Assembly (NCBI RefSeq): GCF_038066715.1
Contig: NZ_JBBUKT010000001.1
Location: 1 to 64,000 of the forward strand
Source of the DNA: Luteolibacter sp. Y139
GTDB taxonomy: Bacteria > Verrucomicrobiota > Verrucomicrobiia > Verrucomicrobiales > Akkermansiaceae
Length of the DNA: 64,000 nt
Reading direction: 5' to 3'
Shown here: positions 1 through 8,424 of the stretch, one piece after another
How the letters are laid out: each line of letters begins with the position of its first letter
Numbering within the stretch: position 1 is the first letter of the stretch
The notes under the pieces: model-generated
Told to the model about the DNA's origin: nothing
Database searches by the model: none
The model's input: the letters and a program-made list of their open reading frames with translations, nothing else
Program-made: the position numbers and the translations under genes

Positions 1-81
1 GGGGGGAACGGCGTCGCTTACGTGGGAGATCATGTCCGATTTTCCCCCGTTCTCTATTACGTCATGACGTGGGAATGCGAA

Positions 82-114
82 AAAAGGACCGCGCCCCCCG
101 GCAGCGGTCCTTTT
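82..114 (-). terminator. Intrinsic terminator of the first membrane-protein gene
   Basis: An 11-bp GC-rich inverted repeat (AAAAGGACCGC/GCGGTCCTTTT) with a C/G-rich loop lies just downstream of the minus-strand gene ending at 139. Read on the minus strand the hairpin runs into a T tract, as expected for Rho-independent termination. The 80 bases further left show no gene. Confidence 0.75.
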
Positions 115-138
115 CGTCGAAGAAATCCCCCTGATCTC

Positions 139-645
139 TCAGTCTTCCCCACGCTCCAGCGAGTAGGCGGTCATCAGACCGGCCACGATCGCCAGGCCAC
201 AGAAAGCCGGAGCCCCCAGCAGGAATGTGCCGGCCACCGCCCCCGCGGAAGCCAACGCACAGACCGAACCAGCGAAATAAACCAGCAGCGGCATCCCGAT
301 GCCCCAGAAAATCGGATTGCGGCCGCAAAGCAGCGAACCGGCGAGGCAAACGATGGCCGACATGAACATCGTGCCGCCCGCAATGGTCAGCGAGCGCATG
401 AACCAGTCTTCCTGACCGAACCAAACCCCGGCCGCACCGCCGAACACCAGGGCGGCGACGATCGCGATCACCGTGTTGATCACCCCTTCGCGGCTGCCCG
501 TCCACAGGCCGGCCTTCTGGCCGCTCTCGTTGCGCTGGCGGCAGCGCTCGAGCTTGGCGGATTGGGCCAGCTCGTCATCGGAGAGCCGGACCTGATCGGC
601 ACCTTGGGGAAAGGGAGGAAGGGGGAGGTTCGTGGTCATACTCAT
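139..645 (-). CDS. Hypothetical four-helix membrane protein (paralogue of the next gene)
   Basis: 168 residues. A hydrophilic N-terminal 50 residues, including the charged stretch LSDDELAQSAKLERCRQRNE, are followed by about four hydrophobic segments (near residues 55-73, 85-104, 112-132 and 137-160). It aligns by eye with the neighbour at 789-1238: both contain a GGAAG-W-F segment and an AGSLL-GRNPI-WG-G-P motif followed by a V-Y-AG segment. No known family recognised. Function unknown; an inner-membrane location is inferred from the hydrophobicity pattern. The gene is followed by a good terminator, and a 143-bp gap separates it from its paralogue, so each may have its own promoter. Confidence 0.75.
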   Translation of the reverse strand: MSMTTNLPLPPFPQGADQVRLSDDELAQSAKLERCRQRNESGQKAGLWTGSREGVINTVIAIVAALVFGGAAGVWFGQEDWFMRSLTIAGGTMFMSAIVCLAGSLLCGRNPIFWGIGMPLLVYFAGSVCALASAGAVAGTFLLGAPAFCGLAIVAGLMTAYSLERGED

Positions 646-788
646 CCAATCGCAATCGCGACTCCACGATTTTCAAAAAATCCAAATTATCCCGATTCAC
701 GAAAACTCCGGAATCACCGAAGCTCGCAAATGAATGACATTCACCGGCCGAACCGGCAACCTTGAGGCGGTCGCATCCCGCCAGCTCC

Positions 789-1238
789 TCAGGCCCGCTC
801 TGGCCGACCGAAGATCCCGTCGATCAGGAAGGCCGTGACCATCCCGGCCGCGATCGTCACACCGAGGAAAAGCGGTGCCCCGTAGAGCAAGCCGACGCTT
901 CCATCGCGCCCGCTGATCAGCGCCACCAGCATCCCGGCAAGATAGACCATGACCGGCACGCCCAGACCCCAGCGGATCGGATTCCGGCCAAACAAAAGGG
1001 ATCCGGCGATCGAAACCACAACTCCCATCGCCATCGAACCGGTCGCAAGCTGAAGACCTTGCAGCCACAGGGAACTCCCCTCCGCCACCGCGAACCACGA
1101 CCCGGCAGCGCCTCCGAAGAGCATCGCCGCACACAGGACGAACATGGTCCCGGACCAGCCGCATCCGCCGCTCAGTCCAGCCGTCCGGCCCAGCGTCGCT
1201 GCGGATTCTTCTTTGGTAAGTGGAGATCCCCCGATCAC
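789..1238 (-). CDS. Hypothetical four-helix membrane protein (paralogue of the preceding gene)
   Basis: 149 residues with a short polar N-terminus and four hydrophobic segments (about residues 29-47, 60-82, 92-110 and 118-140). It shares with the protein at 139-645 the central motif AGSLLFGRNPIRWGLG and the flanking helices, so the two arose by tandem duplication and then diverged, especially in the N-terminal cytoplasmic part. No enzyme motif is visible. The first in-frame ATG (MIGGSPLTKEE) is used; the two upstream ATGs in other frames give no plausible protein. Confidence 0.72.
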   Translation of the reverse strand: MIGGSPLTKEESAATLGRTAGLSGGCGWSGTMFVLCAAMLFGGAAGSWFAVAEGSSLWLQGLQLATGSMAMGVVVSIAGSLLFGRNPIRWGLGVPVMVYLAGMLVALISGRDGSVGLLYGAPLFLGVTIAAGMVTAFLIDGIFGRPERA

Positions 1239-1327
1239 GCCTATTAGAAAGCCGGAAGTTTTCTAACGGAGCAAGCTTCAATTTTCCGAAATTTTTAGAA
1301 AACCTTCCGATATGCCCTGATTTTGCA

Positions 1328-1362
1328 AAATCGGGCGTTCCACGGCCATGGAACGCCCGATT
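1328..1362 (-). terminator. Intrinsic terminator downstream of the repeat-protein gene
   Basis: A perfect 13-bp inverted repeat (AATCGGGCGTTCC/GGAACGCCCGATT) with an 8-base loop sits 40 bp beyond the stop codon of the large secreted protein. On the minus strand the stem is followed by TTTTGC. The strong stem makes it a credible terminator for that gene. Confidence 0.8.
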
Positions 1363-1401
1363 CTATCGGATAGGTTTCTGCTAGGCCGCCGTTAGATTCC
1401 C

Positions 1402-4038
1402 TCAAGGAACGGCAGTGATACCTACCCGCAGGAACCCCTTCGGTCCGCGCGGCGTCGCCCCTCCCACGTTTCCGTTGAGGCGGAAGGTCCGGTAGCTCCA
1501 GCCCACACTCGGATCAGGCATCGCCGGAGTTCCCGTCAGGGCAGGCACCACCTCGGTCACGTTCTGGCCGAACACCGAGAGATCATTGGTCCCCGCGATT
1601 TCATAGGTCACCCCGTCCACAGTCGCGGAAACCGGCGCCGCACCCGTGAACGTCGCACCGCTGCGGACTGGCAGCATGACGAGCAGAGCCTGCGCCCCGC
1701 CCACCGTCTCGACCCGGCTCCGCACCTTGCCGCTCGGCACCCCGCTCGCCGGATTCCCGTCGATCGCAAACTCCTCCAGATTCGTGAGCCCGTCGTGGTC
1801 CGGGTCAGCGGATTTCGCCGCATTCCCCCCGCTCAAGCTGGGGAACTGCGCGATCCAGCTCGGGAACGGATCCGCCGGCACCTCCAGCAAGCCGAAGCCG
1901 GTGATCCGCGCCGTCTCATGCTGGGCCCCCGAGCCAATCGCCCCATAGGTCCCCGCCGCTTGGCTCACTCCACCGATCACCAGGCTGCCGATCGTGTCGG
2001 TAGTGGCGTGATCGAGTTCAAGGAAGGCGCCGTTCGCAATCTCCACCTTCGCCCCATCGGCGAGGCTCGCGAAGTTCAGGCTCAGCGTCCCTCCCGACAC
2101 GCGGGTCGTGCCCGTGTAGTTATTGGCCGCCTGGAGCACCATCGTGCCCGGACCCGTCTTCGTCAGGCCTCCGACCGCACTGTTGAAGTCTCCCGACTGG
2201 TTGGTCAGCGCATTGGAAACGATCAGGTCCTCAAGCTCGTCGCCGGTGACATTCGCCACGTTGAAGACGGTGTCCGAGGACAGGTGATTCGCTTTTCCCG
2301 TGGTGCTCTGGATGATCGAGGCCGCACTGCCAACGACCGTGAAGTCGCCCTTGAACTGATAGCCCTGATACGTGCCCGCATCCGAAGAAGCCTGGGTAAG
2401 CACTCCCCCATTGAGCTTCACCGGGCCGATCAAGTTGTAGCGGCTGGCGTTCAAGGTGCCGCCGTTGAGGACCAAGGTCGGCAGCAACGAAACATCCGCC
2501 GACTGGTTGCTGAAGATGTTGTTGGTATTGAGCAGCACCACCGCCTCGCTCTCCACGGTGATCGTCCGCCCGGCGATCTGCGCATTGCCGAAGTTGGTGG
2601 AAGTCGGAGCGCCGCCTGCGAATGAACTCGCGGTCACCTGCCCTTCCTGGATCACGGCGTTGCCCGTGTAGCTACCGGTCCCTGTTAGAACCAGTGTCCC
2701 GCTGCCGGACTTCACGAACGAAAGCGGCTCGCCGAAGGGGCTCGCGTTGATCGCCCCGCCGAAGGTGCTGCCGTTGTCGTCATCGAGCGTCAGCGTCGCC
2801 GCTTGTGCGCCGGTATTCGTGATCACGCCGCCTAGGCTGCCAGCCATTCCGCCGACAGTCGGGCTGAAGCCATTCAGGTCGATCGTGCCGCCGGTCGCCG
2901 TGACCATCGTCGTCGCCGGTCCGAGCGCCTGCGCATTTCCTAGCACCAGCGTTCCCTGCTGCACCGCGGTGCCGCCGGTATGAATATTGGCCCCGTTGAG
3001 CAGGATCGTGCCGCTCCCGCCGGTCGTCAGCTTGCCGGTGCCCGAAATCTTCGAGTCCACGGTGAAGTAACTGCCCGATTGGTTCGCCCACAGCTGGTCC
3101 GCACTGAGAATCACCTGTCCGGTCGTATTGATGACACCCGGCCCGCTGCCAGCCTCACCGAGGATGCCGTTCGCACCGATCGTCAGGTTGTGCGTGCCAC
3201 CGATCTCGACCAATCCCGAGCCTGCGGTGAAAACCACCGCCTTCATGTTCTGGTTCGCACCCAGCACGGTGCTGAAGTTGTCAGCCTCGGCCGCCGTGAA
3301 TGCCACCGTCTTGGAACCATTCGAAACGATCGCCCCTGCCGCCACGGTTCCCGCTGCATCGGTCGTCCAGTTCGTACCCGCCCAACTCGCACTCGTCCCA
3401 CCTTTCCAAAAGTAATCGGCGACCGGCGGCACCACGACCACCACGGTCGAGCGCAGGTTATCGATATTGAACACCGCATTCGGCGAAGTGCTACCACCAT
3501 TGCCATAGGTGAACTTCAGGATCAGCTGCGCCCATCCACCGTTCGCCAGTGACTGCGCATTGCCCACCGTCAGCGGCCACGTGTAGGTCTGCGGCGCACC
3601 GCCCACCGGCACATCGAACTCGCCGAGCGGCGACCAACCCACGCCATCACCTTGGATGATCAGCTCCACCTTCGCATTCCCATACCACGAGTTGTAGCCC
3701 GGGTTCGGATACGAGACATCGAGCTTGATATCGGTCGCCCCCGTGAAGAGCGCCTGACGGGTTGGCTGGTCGAGATTGATCTGCGTCGGAGTGGAATACC
3801 ACATCCCTTGCCAGCCACCATCCACACCCATCGGCGTGGTGACGGCCAGCGCATGGGTTCCTTCGGTCGCGCCCGTGGTGGTGGTCGCTACGGTGGTCTC
3901 ATCGCCGGTCACGGCCGGGTTTCCTGCGGAGGACTCCCATCCTTGGGTCCCGGTTTCCCAGGAAAAGACCAGCCCGGCATGGCAGACCGGCGTGAGGAGG
4001 AGAGCGGAAAAAAAGCTGAGATGGATCGGGGATTTCAT
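1402..4038 (-). CDS. Secreted autotransporter-associated beta-strand repeat protein
   Basis: 878 residues from the chosen ATG, which begins a textbook signal peptide (MKSPIHLSFFSALLLTPVCHA); an in-frame ATG seven codons upstream (4059) is an alternative. After a beta-sandwich-like N-terminal region (about 25-205) come repeats with the signature of PATR-type beta-strand repeats, for example GTGKLTTGGSGTILLNGAN, SGSGTLVLTGTGSYTGN and TGPGTMVLQAANNYTGTT, which predict a right-handed parallel beta helix. Near residue 755 lies a calcium-binding dockerin/TSP3-like loop (DPDHDGLTNLEEFAIDGNP), typical of verrucomicrobial exoproteins. No autotransporter barrel is seen at the C-terminus, so export to the surface or medium must use another route. 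Substrate or role unknown; adhesion or matrix function is only a guess. Confidence 0.8.
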   Translation of the reverse strand: MKSPIHLSFFSALLLTPVCHAGLVFSWETGTQGWESSAGNPAVTGDETTVATTTTGATEGTHALAVTTPMGVDGGWQGMWYSTPTQINLDQPTRQALFTGATDIKLDVSYPNPGYNSWYGNAKVELIIQGDGVGWSPLGEFDVPVGGAPQTYTWPLTVGNAQSLANGGWAQLILKFTYGNGGSTSPNAVFNIDNLRSTVVVVVPPVADYFWKGGTSASWAGTNWTTDAAGTVAAGAIVSNGSKTVAFTAAEADNFSTVLGANQNMKAVVFTAGSGLVEIGGTHNLTIGANGILGEAGSGPGVINTTGQVILSADQLWANQSGSYFTVDSKISGTGKLTTGGSGTILLNGANIHTGGTAVQQGTLVLGNAQALGPATTMVTATGGTIDLNGFSPTVGGMAGSLGGVITNTGAQAATLTLDDDNGSTFGGAINASPFGEPLSFVKSGSGTLVLTGTGSYTGNAVIQEGQVTASSFAGGAPTSTNFGNAQIAGRTITVESEAVVLLNTNNIFSNQSADVSLLPTLVLNGGTLNASRYNLIGPVKLNGGVLTQASSDAGTYQGYQFKGDFTVVGSAASIIQSTTGKANHLSSDTVFNVANVTGDELEDLIVSNALTNQSGDFNSAVGGLTKTGPGTMVLQAANNYTGTTRVSGGTLSLNFASLADGAKVEIANGAFLELDHATTDTIGSLVIGGVSQAAGTYGAIGSGAQHETARITGFGLLEVPADPFPSWIAQFPSLSGGNAAKSADPDHDGLTNLEEFAIDGNPASGVPSGKVRSRVETVGGAQALLVMLPVRSGATFTGAAPVSATVDGVTYEIAGTNDLSVFGQNVTEVVPALTGTPAMPDPSVGWSYRTFRLNGNVGGATPRGPKGFLRVGITAVP

Positions 4039-4110
4039 GGGCTTGGGTTGTCCCGTCATACCGGACTACTTGGGTCTCCGGAGATAGACGATGGTCCATC
4101 AAATCACCCG

Positions 4111-4142
4111 CCCCTCCTTTGCGCCACGACGGCAAGGAGGGG
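4111..4142. terminator. Strong hairpin between the repeat-protein gene and the response regulator
   Basis: CCCCTCCTTTGC and GCAAGGAGGGG form a stem around a 9-base loop. On the plus strand it is followed by TTTT, whereas on the minus strand, where the adjacent response-regulator gene ends, the T tract is poor. It is therefore either a weak minus-strand terminator or a block to antisense transcription. Confidence 0.5.
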
Positions 4143-4178
4143 TTTTCATCTCCCCCGAATGGGGGGAAGCCACGCAGC

Positions 4179-4796
4179 TCAAAGCCGGATCAAGCCGCGC
4201 TGCAGCGACACCGACACCGCCTCGGCCCGGTCATGCACGCCCAGCTTCTGGAACAGCGACTTCATGTGCGACTTCACCGTCTCCTCCGAGATGAACATCG
4301 CCGAGGCCATCTCCTTGTTCGTCCGCCCGCGCGAAACCAGCCGCAGCACGTCGAGTTCGCGGGGTGTTAGGTTCGGCCGGATCAAACGGTCGGCAAGCCG
4401 CGACGCGATATTCTGTGGCAAGTAGCGCTCGCCCTGGTTCACCTGCCGCACCGCTGCCACCAGCTCTTCCTTCGTCGTGTCCTTCAGCAAATACCCGCGC
4501 GCACCTGCCTCCAGTGCTTGAAAAATGTCCTCCTCGTTGTCGTAGGTCGTCAGCACCAGCACCTTCGCCGCCGCATCGCGGGCCACTAGTGCCTTGATCG
4601 TCTGCACGCCATCACCATCCGGCATCCGCAGGTCCATGATGTAAACGTCCGCGACCTCCTTCGAGCCCATGACCTCGTTGCCACTGCCCGCTTCGGCCAC
4701 CACTTTCAGGTCCTGTTGGCTGTCGAGAATCGCCGCGAGACCGGCTCGCAACGAGGGATGATCATCGGCGAGGAAAATCCGGATGGGCTTTTTCAT
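4179..4796 (-). CDS. NarL/FixJ-family response regulator
   Basis: 205 residues. The N-terminal receiver domain (about 1-122) has the acidic pair D11/D12, the phospho-acceptor D55 in IMDLRMPDGDG, T83/T84 and the conserved K105 in GYLLKD. The C-terminal LuxR-type helix-turn-helix (about 141-203) carries LTPRELDVLRLVSRGRTNKE and the recognition-helix region SEETVKSHMKSLFQKLGV. It is the output partner of the histidine kinase upstream, with which it overlaps by four bases (ATGA), so the two are translationally coupled. Targets cannot be told from the sequence; the nearby large secreted protein is one candidate. Confidence 0.93.
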   Translation of the reverse strand: MKKPIRIFLADDHPSLRAGLAAILDSQQDLKVVAEAGSGNEVMGSKEVADVYIMDLRMPDGDGVQTIKALVARDAAAKVLVLTTYDNEEDIFQALEAGARGYLLKDTTKEELVAAVRQVNQGERYLPQNIASRLADRLIRPNLTPRELDVLRLVSRGRTNKEMASAMFISEETVKSHMKSLFQKLGVHDRAEAVSVSLQRGLIRL

Positions 4797-6793
4797 GTCG
4801 GAAGGGTTGCGGATACTTCAGTGCCTTCCCCGGGCCTGCTGTCAATCGAAAGACTCCCGCCCAATGCAGCCACCCGTTCGTGCATCCCGGTCAGGCCATA
4901 GCCCTTCCCGACACGCTCCGCGACATCGAAACCGCCCCCGTTATCCAGCACCGTGAGCGTCACCCAATCGCTGCCAAATCGCAACCGCACCACGATTCTG
5001 TTAGACCCGGAATGCCGCGCCGCATTGGTCAATGCCTCCTGTCCGATGCGTAGCAAGGCGCTCTCCTGATCCGCCGAAAGCGGCCTCGGGGTGCCCTCGA
5101 TTTCCTGCTGCGCGATGACCTTTCCATCCCGCGTCAAATCGGCCGCAAAGCGTTGCAACGCCGTCGCCAGATCCGCCTCGCCAAGCGCCAGCGGCCGTAA
5201 ATTCCACACCGTCCGCCGCGCCTCCCGCATGCTGTCGCGGACCAGTCCGCGCGCCGTCTCCAGGTGAAGCCGCGCCTTCTCCGGCTCCTCGCTGATCTCA
5301 TCGCGCACGCACTCGAGTTGCAGCGAAATCGAAGTCAGCCCCTGCGCCAGTGAGTCATGGATCTCCCGCGCAAATCGCCCTCGCTCGGAAAGCACCGCCT
5401 CAAACTCACGGCGCTGCGTTTCCTGCTCGCGATGCCGCTTGGTACGGTTCCTCGCGTAGATCGCCAGCATCACCGCAATGATCGCCGCCGCGGCCATGAT
5501 CACCCGCTGCGTGGTCCACCACGGCGGCAGCGAAAGCACTTCCACATCCGCTGGCGAACGCAGCCGCACCAGCAGCTTGTCTTCTTCCTGCAAGGGCTCG
5601 AACGCCCCCGCCGAAGTAATCTGCGCGATCCCGTTCACGATCACCCGCGAACCGGGCACCAGCTCCGGCAAGGTGCCATCCAGCTCGCCTAACAGCCCCC
5701 GGAATACCGTCGCATGGTCGCGCAGTTCCAGTGTCGTTCCATCCTCGCCGCGGAAGACGTCCAGCAGCTCCGCCTCCAGCGAAACGAACTCCGCCTGATG
5801 CCTCGCATGAAGCACCTCACGCGCCTCGAACTTCAGCGGCTGCGGCTTCTCACCCGTCCCCACCACCCGCGCCCCGCGCGCCCGCAGGATCGGCTTCATC
5901 GGCCCCACTCGCGGCCACCCATCCGCCTCAACGATGCTACCCGGCACCGCCGCCACCGGCTGGGCCGTCTGCACCCACAGGCCGCCGCCATCCGTGCGGA
6001 GAAACATCCCGCGCCCGGGCATCGCCAGCGTCGCGATCCCACGGACTCGCACCAGTTCATCCGGACCCTCCCCGGTGAATCGGAAAAGCTCATCCGCGCG
6101 CACCAGCCGCGGCTCCGCTTTGCGATCCCGCCGCTCCAGCGACACCACGTCATCCAGCGAGTTCACTCGCAGGAATCGCCGCGTCATCTGCCGCCCCGCA
6201 TTGAAAATCGTCGCCGCCACACCCCGGATCCGCACCGGACTTTCGGCCAAATCCCACGGCACCGACTCCGGCGGCAAGGGCCCTTCTAACAGCGCATGAA
6301 ACTCACAGGGCCCCGCCTGGCATTCCAGCACGATGTCTCCCTCATTCATCAGCACCTCGCGAACCAGCGCCTCCACCTCGATCCACTCGCAATCGAGATC
6401 CGGGCGGTCCAGCTCTTCACCGCTCACATGCTTTGGCTCGGGCAATGCCTCGTGCCCCAGCACTTCGATCTGCGGCGCTTTCCCATCCACGCCCCGGATC
6501 ACCGGCGCGAAATAACCGCGCCCCGTGACGCCCGTTACCTCGATCCGGTCACCCGTCACCGGCCATTTTCCGCCCCCTTCCAGCGGCTGCTCCACGAAAA
6601 TCCCCGCCGTCCCGTCATGCAGGAATAGCGCAATCCCCGGCTCGTGGACAAACGGCGCGAAGCCCCGGATCTTCACCGGCCTCCCCTCCGCCGCTGCCTC
6701 CGGTGAAAGCGCCCTAACCTCCGCCGCCGACGTGATCACGCCCTGCCCAAGCGCCACCCGCGACGCCATCAGCATCACCACGACCGCCATCAT
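4793..6793 (-). CDS. Sensor histidine kinase (HisKA_3 type) with a large extracytoplasmic region
   Basis: 666 residues from the chosen ATG, which gives a short signal/anchor (MMAVVVMLMASRVALGQ); a TTG at 6850 would add 19 residues. Residues about 20-400 are extracytoplasmic and seem to hold three or four beta-rich modules of roughly 100 residues, each with a phrase like RVRGIATL, KIRGFAPF or IVNGIAQI, suggesting repeated OB-fold-like domains. A transmembrane helix near 425-445 leads to a dimerisation domain with the phospho-acceptor histidine in REIHDSLAQGLTSISLQ, then an HATPase domain with the N box (GQEALTNAARHS), G1 box (DNGGGF) and G2 box (GYGLTGMHER). This is the NarX/LiaS kinase class. 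It phosphorylates the co-transcribed NarL-type regulator. Ligand unknown. Confidence 0.9.
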   Translation of the reverse strand: MMAVVVMLMASRVALGQGVITSAAEVRALSPEAAAEGRPVKIRGFAPFVHEPGIALFLHDGTAGIFVEQPLEGGGKWPVTGDRIEVTGVTGRGYFAPVIRGVDGKAPQIEVLGHEALPEPKHVSGEELDRPDLDCEWIEVEALVREVLMNEGDIVLECQAGPCEFHALLEGPLPPESVPWDLAESPVRIRGVAATIFNAGRQMTRRFLRVNSLDDVVSLERRDRKAEPRLVRADELFRFTGEGPDELVRVRGIATLAMPGRGMFLRTDGGGLWVQTAQPVAAVPGSIVEADGWPRVGPMKPILRARGARVVGTGEKPQPLKFEAREVLHARHQAEFVSLEAELLDVFRGEDGTTLELRDHATVFRGLLGELDGTLPELVPGSRVIVNGIAQITSAGAFEPLQEEDKLLVRLRSPADVEVLSLPPWWTTQRVIMAAAAIIAVMLAIYARNRTKRHREQETQRREFEAVLSERGRFAREIHDSLAQGLTSISLQLECVRDEISEEPEKARLHLETARGLVRDSMREARRTVWNLRPLALGEADLATALQRFAADLTRDGKVIAQQEIEGTPRPLSADQESALLRIGQEALTNAARHSGSNRIVVRLRFGSDWVTLTVLDNGGGFDVAERVGKGYGLTGMHERVAALGGSLSIDSRPGEGTEVSATLPT

Positions 6794-6914
6794 CACGCGG
6801 AGGAAAACCTGCACGATCCCACACACAGACCATCCCACGTCATCGTGCAAGGCTACGCTGAGACACCCGCTGTAACCTTTCTCTCCTCCCCGGCGTACTC
6901 CCGGTCAGACTGCC

Positions 6915-7811
6915 ATGAAAACGACCGCTCTTTTCCTCCTCGCCTTCGCCGCCCCGCTTTTCGCCGGCGAAATGGTGCCCTCCCAAATCCCCGCCTCCGC
7001 CAAATGGCTGCTCCACGCCGACCTCGATGCCATGCGCGGCAGCGAGACCGGGAAGAAGATCTTCGCCCGCATCGAGGACGAGCACGGCGCCAAGCTCCGC
7101 GCCTTCAAGCGCATGTTCTCCATCCATCCGCTCACCGACCTCCACGGCGTCACCCTCTACGGCGATGGCAAGCCCGAGCACGCCGTCGCGCTCATCGATG
7201 GCACCTTCAATCGCGAGCACATGGAAGACCTCGTGAAGGCCGCCGATGACTACAAGGAAACCTCCCACGCCGGATTCACCGTCCATAACTGGAACGACAA
7301 GGGCAAGGACCAGCACGCCGCCTTCGCCAGCGATCACCTGCTCGTCTTCAGCCATCAGGAAGACTTGCTGAACACCGCACTCGACGTGCTCAAGGCAAAC
7401 GTCCCCGCCTCCGCCGATCCCTTCTTCACTGCCGAAGGCGGCAAGCCCCTCCTCGCCGCCAGCGCCAAGATCTCCGAAATCGATATCCCCGCCGACGCCG
7501 CCCGTCTCCTCCACATGGCCAAGACCCTGCGTCTCGCCGCCAATGAAAACGCCGGCCGCTTCTTCCTCCGTGCAAATGCCGACACCGCCGATGCCCGGGA
7601 CGCCGAGCGCCTCCGCCGTATGCTCGATGGCGTCGTCGCCTTCGCCCAAGCCGGCGATGCCAAGCTCGATGGCCTCGACCTCCGTGCCGACTTCTCCTCC
7701 GCCGCCACCCCGCCCTCCCTCTCCGCCGCCCTCAGCCTCCCCGTCGCCGAATGGATCACCCTCATGGACAAGGCCGCTGCCGAAGACGCGAAGAAAAAGA
7801 AGAAGGACTAA
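6915..7811 (+). CDS. Secreted protein of unknown function upstream of an ECF sigma gene
   Basis: 298 residues with a clear signal peptide (MKTTALFLLAFAAPLFAGE). The mature part begins with PSQIPASAKWLLHADLDAMRGSE, a beta-strand/alpha pattern I recognise from uncharacterised secreted proteins of Verrucomicrobia and Planctomycetes, and ends in a lysine-rich tail (AAAEDAKKKKKD). No catalytic motif seen. It lies 46 bp upstream of an ECF sigma-factor gene and its probable anti-sigma partner in the same orientation, so it may be part of that regulatory unit, for example as its target or envelope sensor. It is divergent from the histidine kinase. Confidence 0.75.
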   Translation: MKTTALFLLAFAAPLFAGEMVPSQIPASAKWLLHADLDAMRGSETGKKIFARIEDEHGAKLRAFKRMFSIHPLTDLHGVTLYGDGKPEHAVALIDGTFNREHMEDLVKAADDYKETSHAGFTVHNWNDKGKDQHAAFASDHLLVFSHQEDLLNTALDVLKANVPASADPFFTAEGGKPLLAASAKISEIDIPADAARLLHMAKTLRLAANENAGRFFLRANADTADARDAERLRRMLDGVVAFAQAGDAKLDGLDLRADFSSAATPPSLSAALSLPVAEWITLMDKAAAEDAKKKKKD

Positions 7812-7857
7812 CCTCGGTCCTTTCCGGATCTCCTCCGCTAATCCACACTGATACATC

Positions 7858-8424
7858 GTGAACTCTTTCCCCTCCTCCGATGACTCCCTGCTCGCGCGCC
7901 AGGCGCGGGAGGGATCATCGGCGGCATTCGGCACCTTGGTTCACCGCTATCACGCCCGCGTCTTCGCCTTCCTCCTCACCCTGACCCGCCATCGCCAGGA
8001 CGCCGAGGACCTCACCCAGGACACCTTTGTTAGAGCGTGGAACAAGATCCATCGCTACGATCCCTCCCTGCCTCTCCTTCCCTGGCTCTTCACCCTCGCC
8101 CGTCGCCAATCCATCGCCGCCCTGAGGAAATCGCGCCCCCTTCCACCCGACCTGCCCTTCCCCACCGAGCCCGAACCGGAAAGCCCGGCTCTCCAACTCT
8201 GGGCCATCGCCAAACGCCAGCTCGCCCCCGAAGCCTACAGCGCTCTCTGGCTTCACTACCGCGAGGAACTCCCGCTCAAGGAAGTCGCCAACATCCTCGG
8301 CAAGCGCGAAGGTGCCGTGAAAGTCCTCCTCCACCGCGCCCGCAAGTCCCTCGCCGAAACCCTCCGCGCCAAAACTCCCCCACCCCTTCCGCCGCCGCTT
8401 CCCGAACTTCAACGCACCCCATGA
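7858..8424 (+). CDS. ECF-type RNA polymerase sigma factor
   Basis: 188 residues from a GTG start. Sigma region 2 (about 10-80) contains FGTLVHRYHARVFAFLLTLT and the core-binding/-10 motif DAEDLTQDTFVRAWNKIHRYD followed by PWLFTLARRQSIAALR. A short linker leads to region 4 (about 115-170) with YREELPLKEVANILGKREGAVKVLLHRARKSL, the -35 recognition helix-turn-helix. The C-terminus is proline-rich (PPPLPPPLPE). It overlaps the next gene by four bases, whose single-span membrane product is the likely anti-sigma factor. Target promoters are unknown. Confidence 0.92.
   Translation: MNSFPSSDDSLLARQAREGSSAAFGTLVHRYHARVFAFLLTLTRHRQDAEDLTQDTFVRAWNKIHRYDPSLPLLPWLFTLARRQSIAALRKSRPLPPDLPFPTEPEPESPALQLWAIAKRQLAPEAYSALWLHYREELPLKEVANILGKREGAVKVLLHRARKSLAETLRAKTPPPLPPPLPELQRTP

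Noticed and set aside
1795-2625. A 276-codon plus-strand open frame inside the repeat-protein gene
   Set aside because: Arg-rich antisense shadow; the minus-strand frame has clear beta-strand repeats and a signal peptide.
6840-7934. A 364-codon minus-strand open frame opposite the secreted protein at 6915
   Set aside because: Composition (Gly, Glu, Val repeats) is that of a shadow. The plus-strand frame has a signal peptide and a consistent third-position GC bias.
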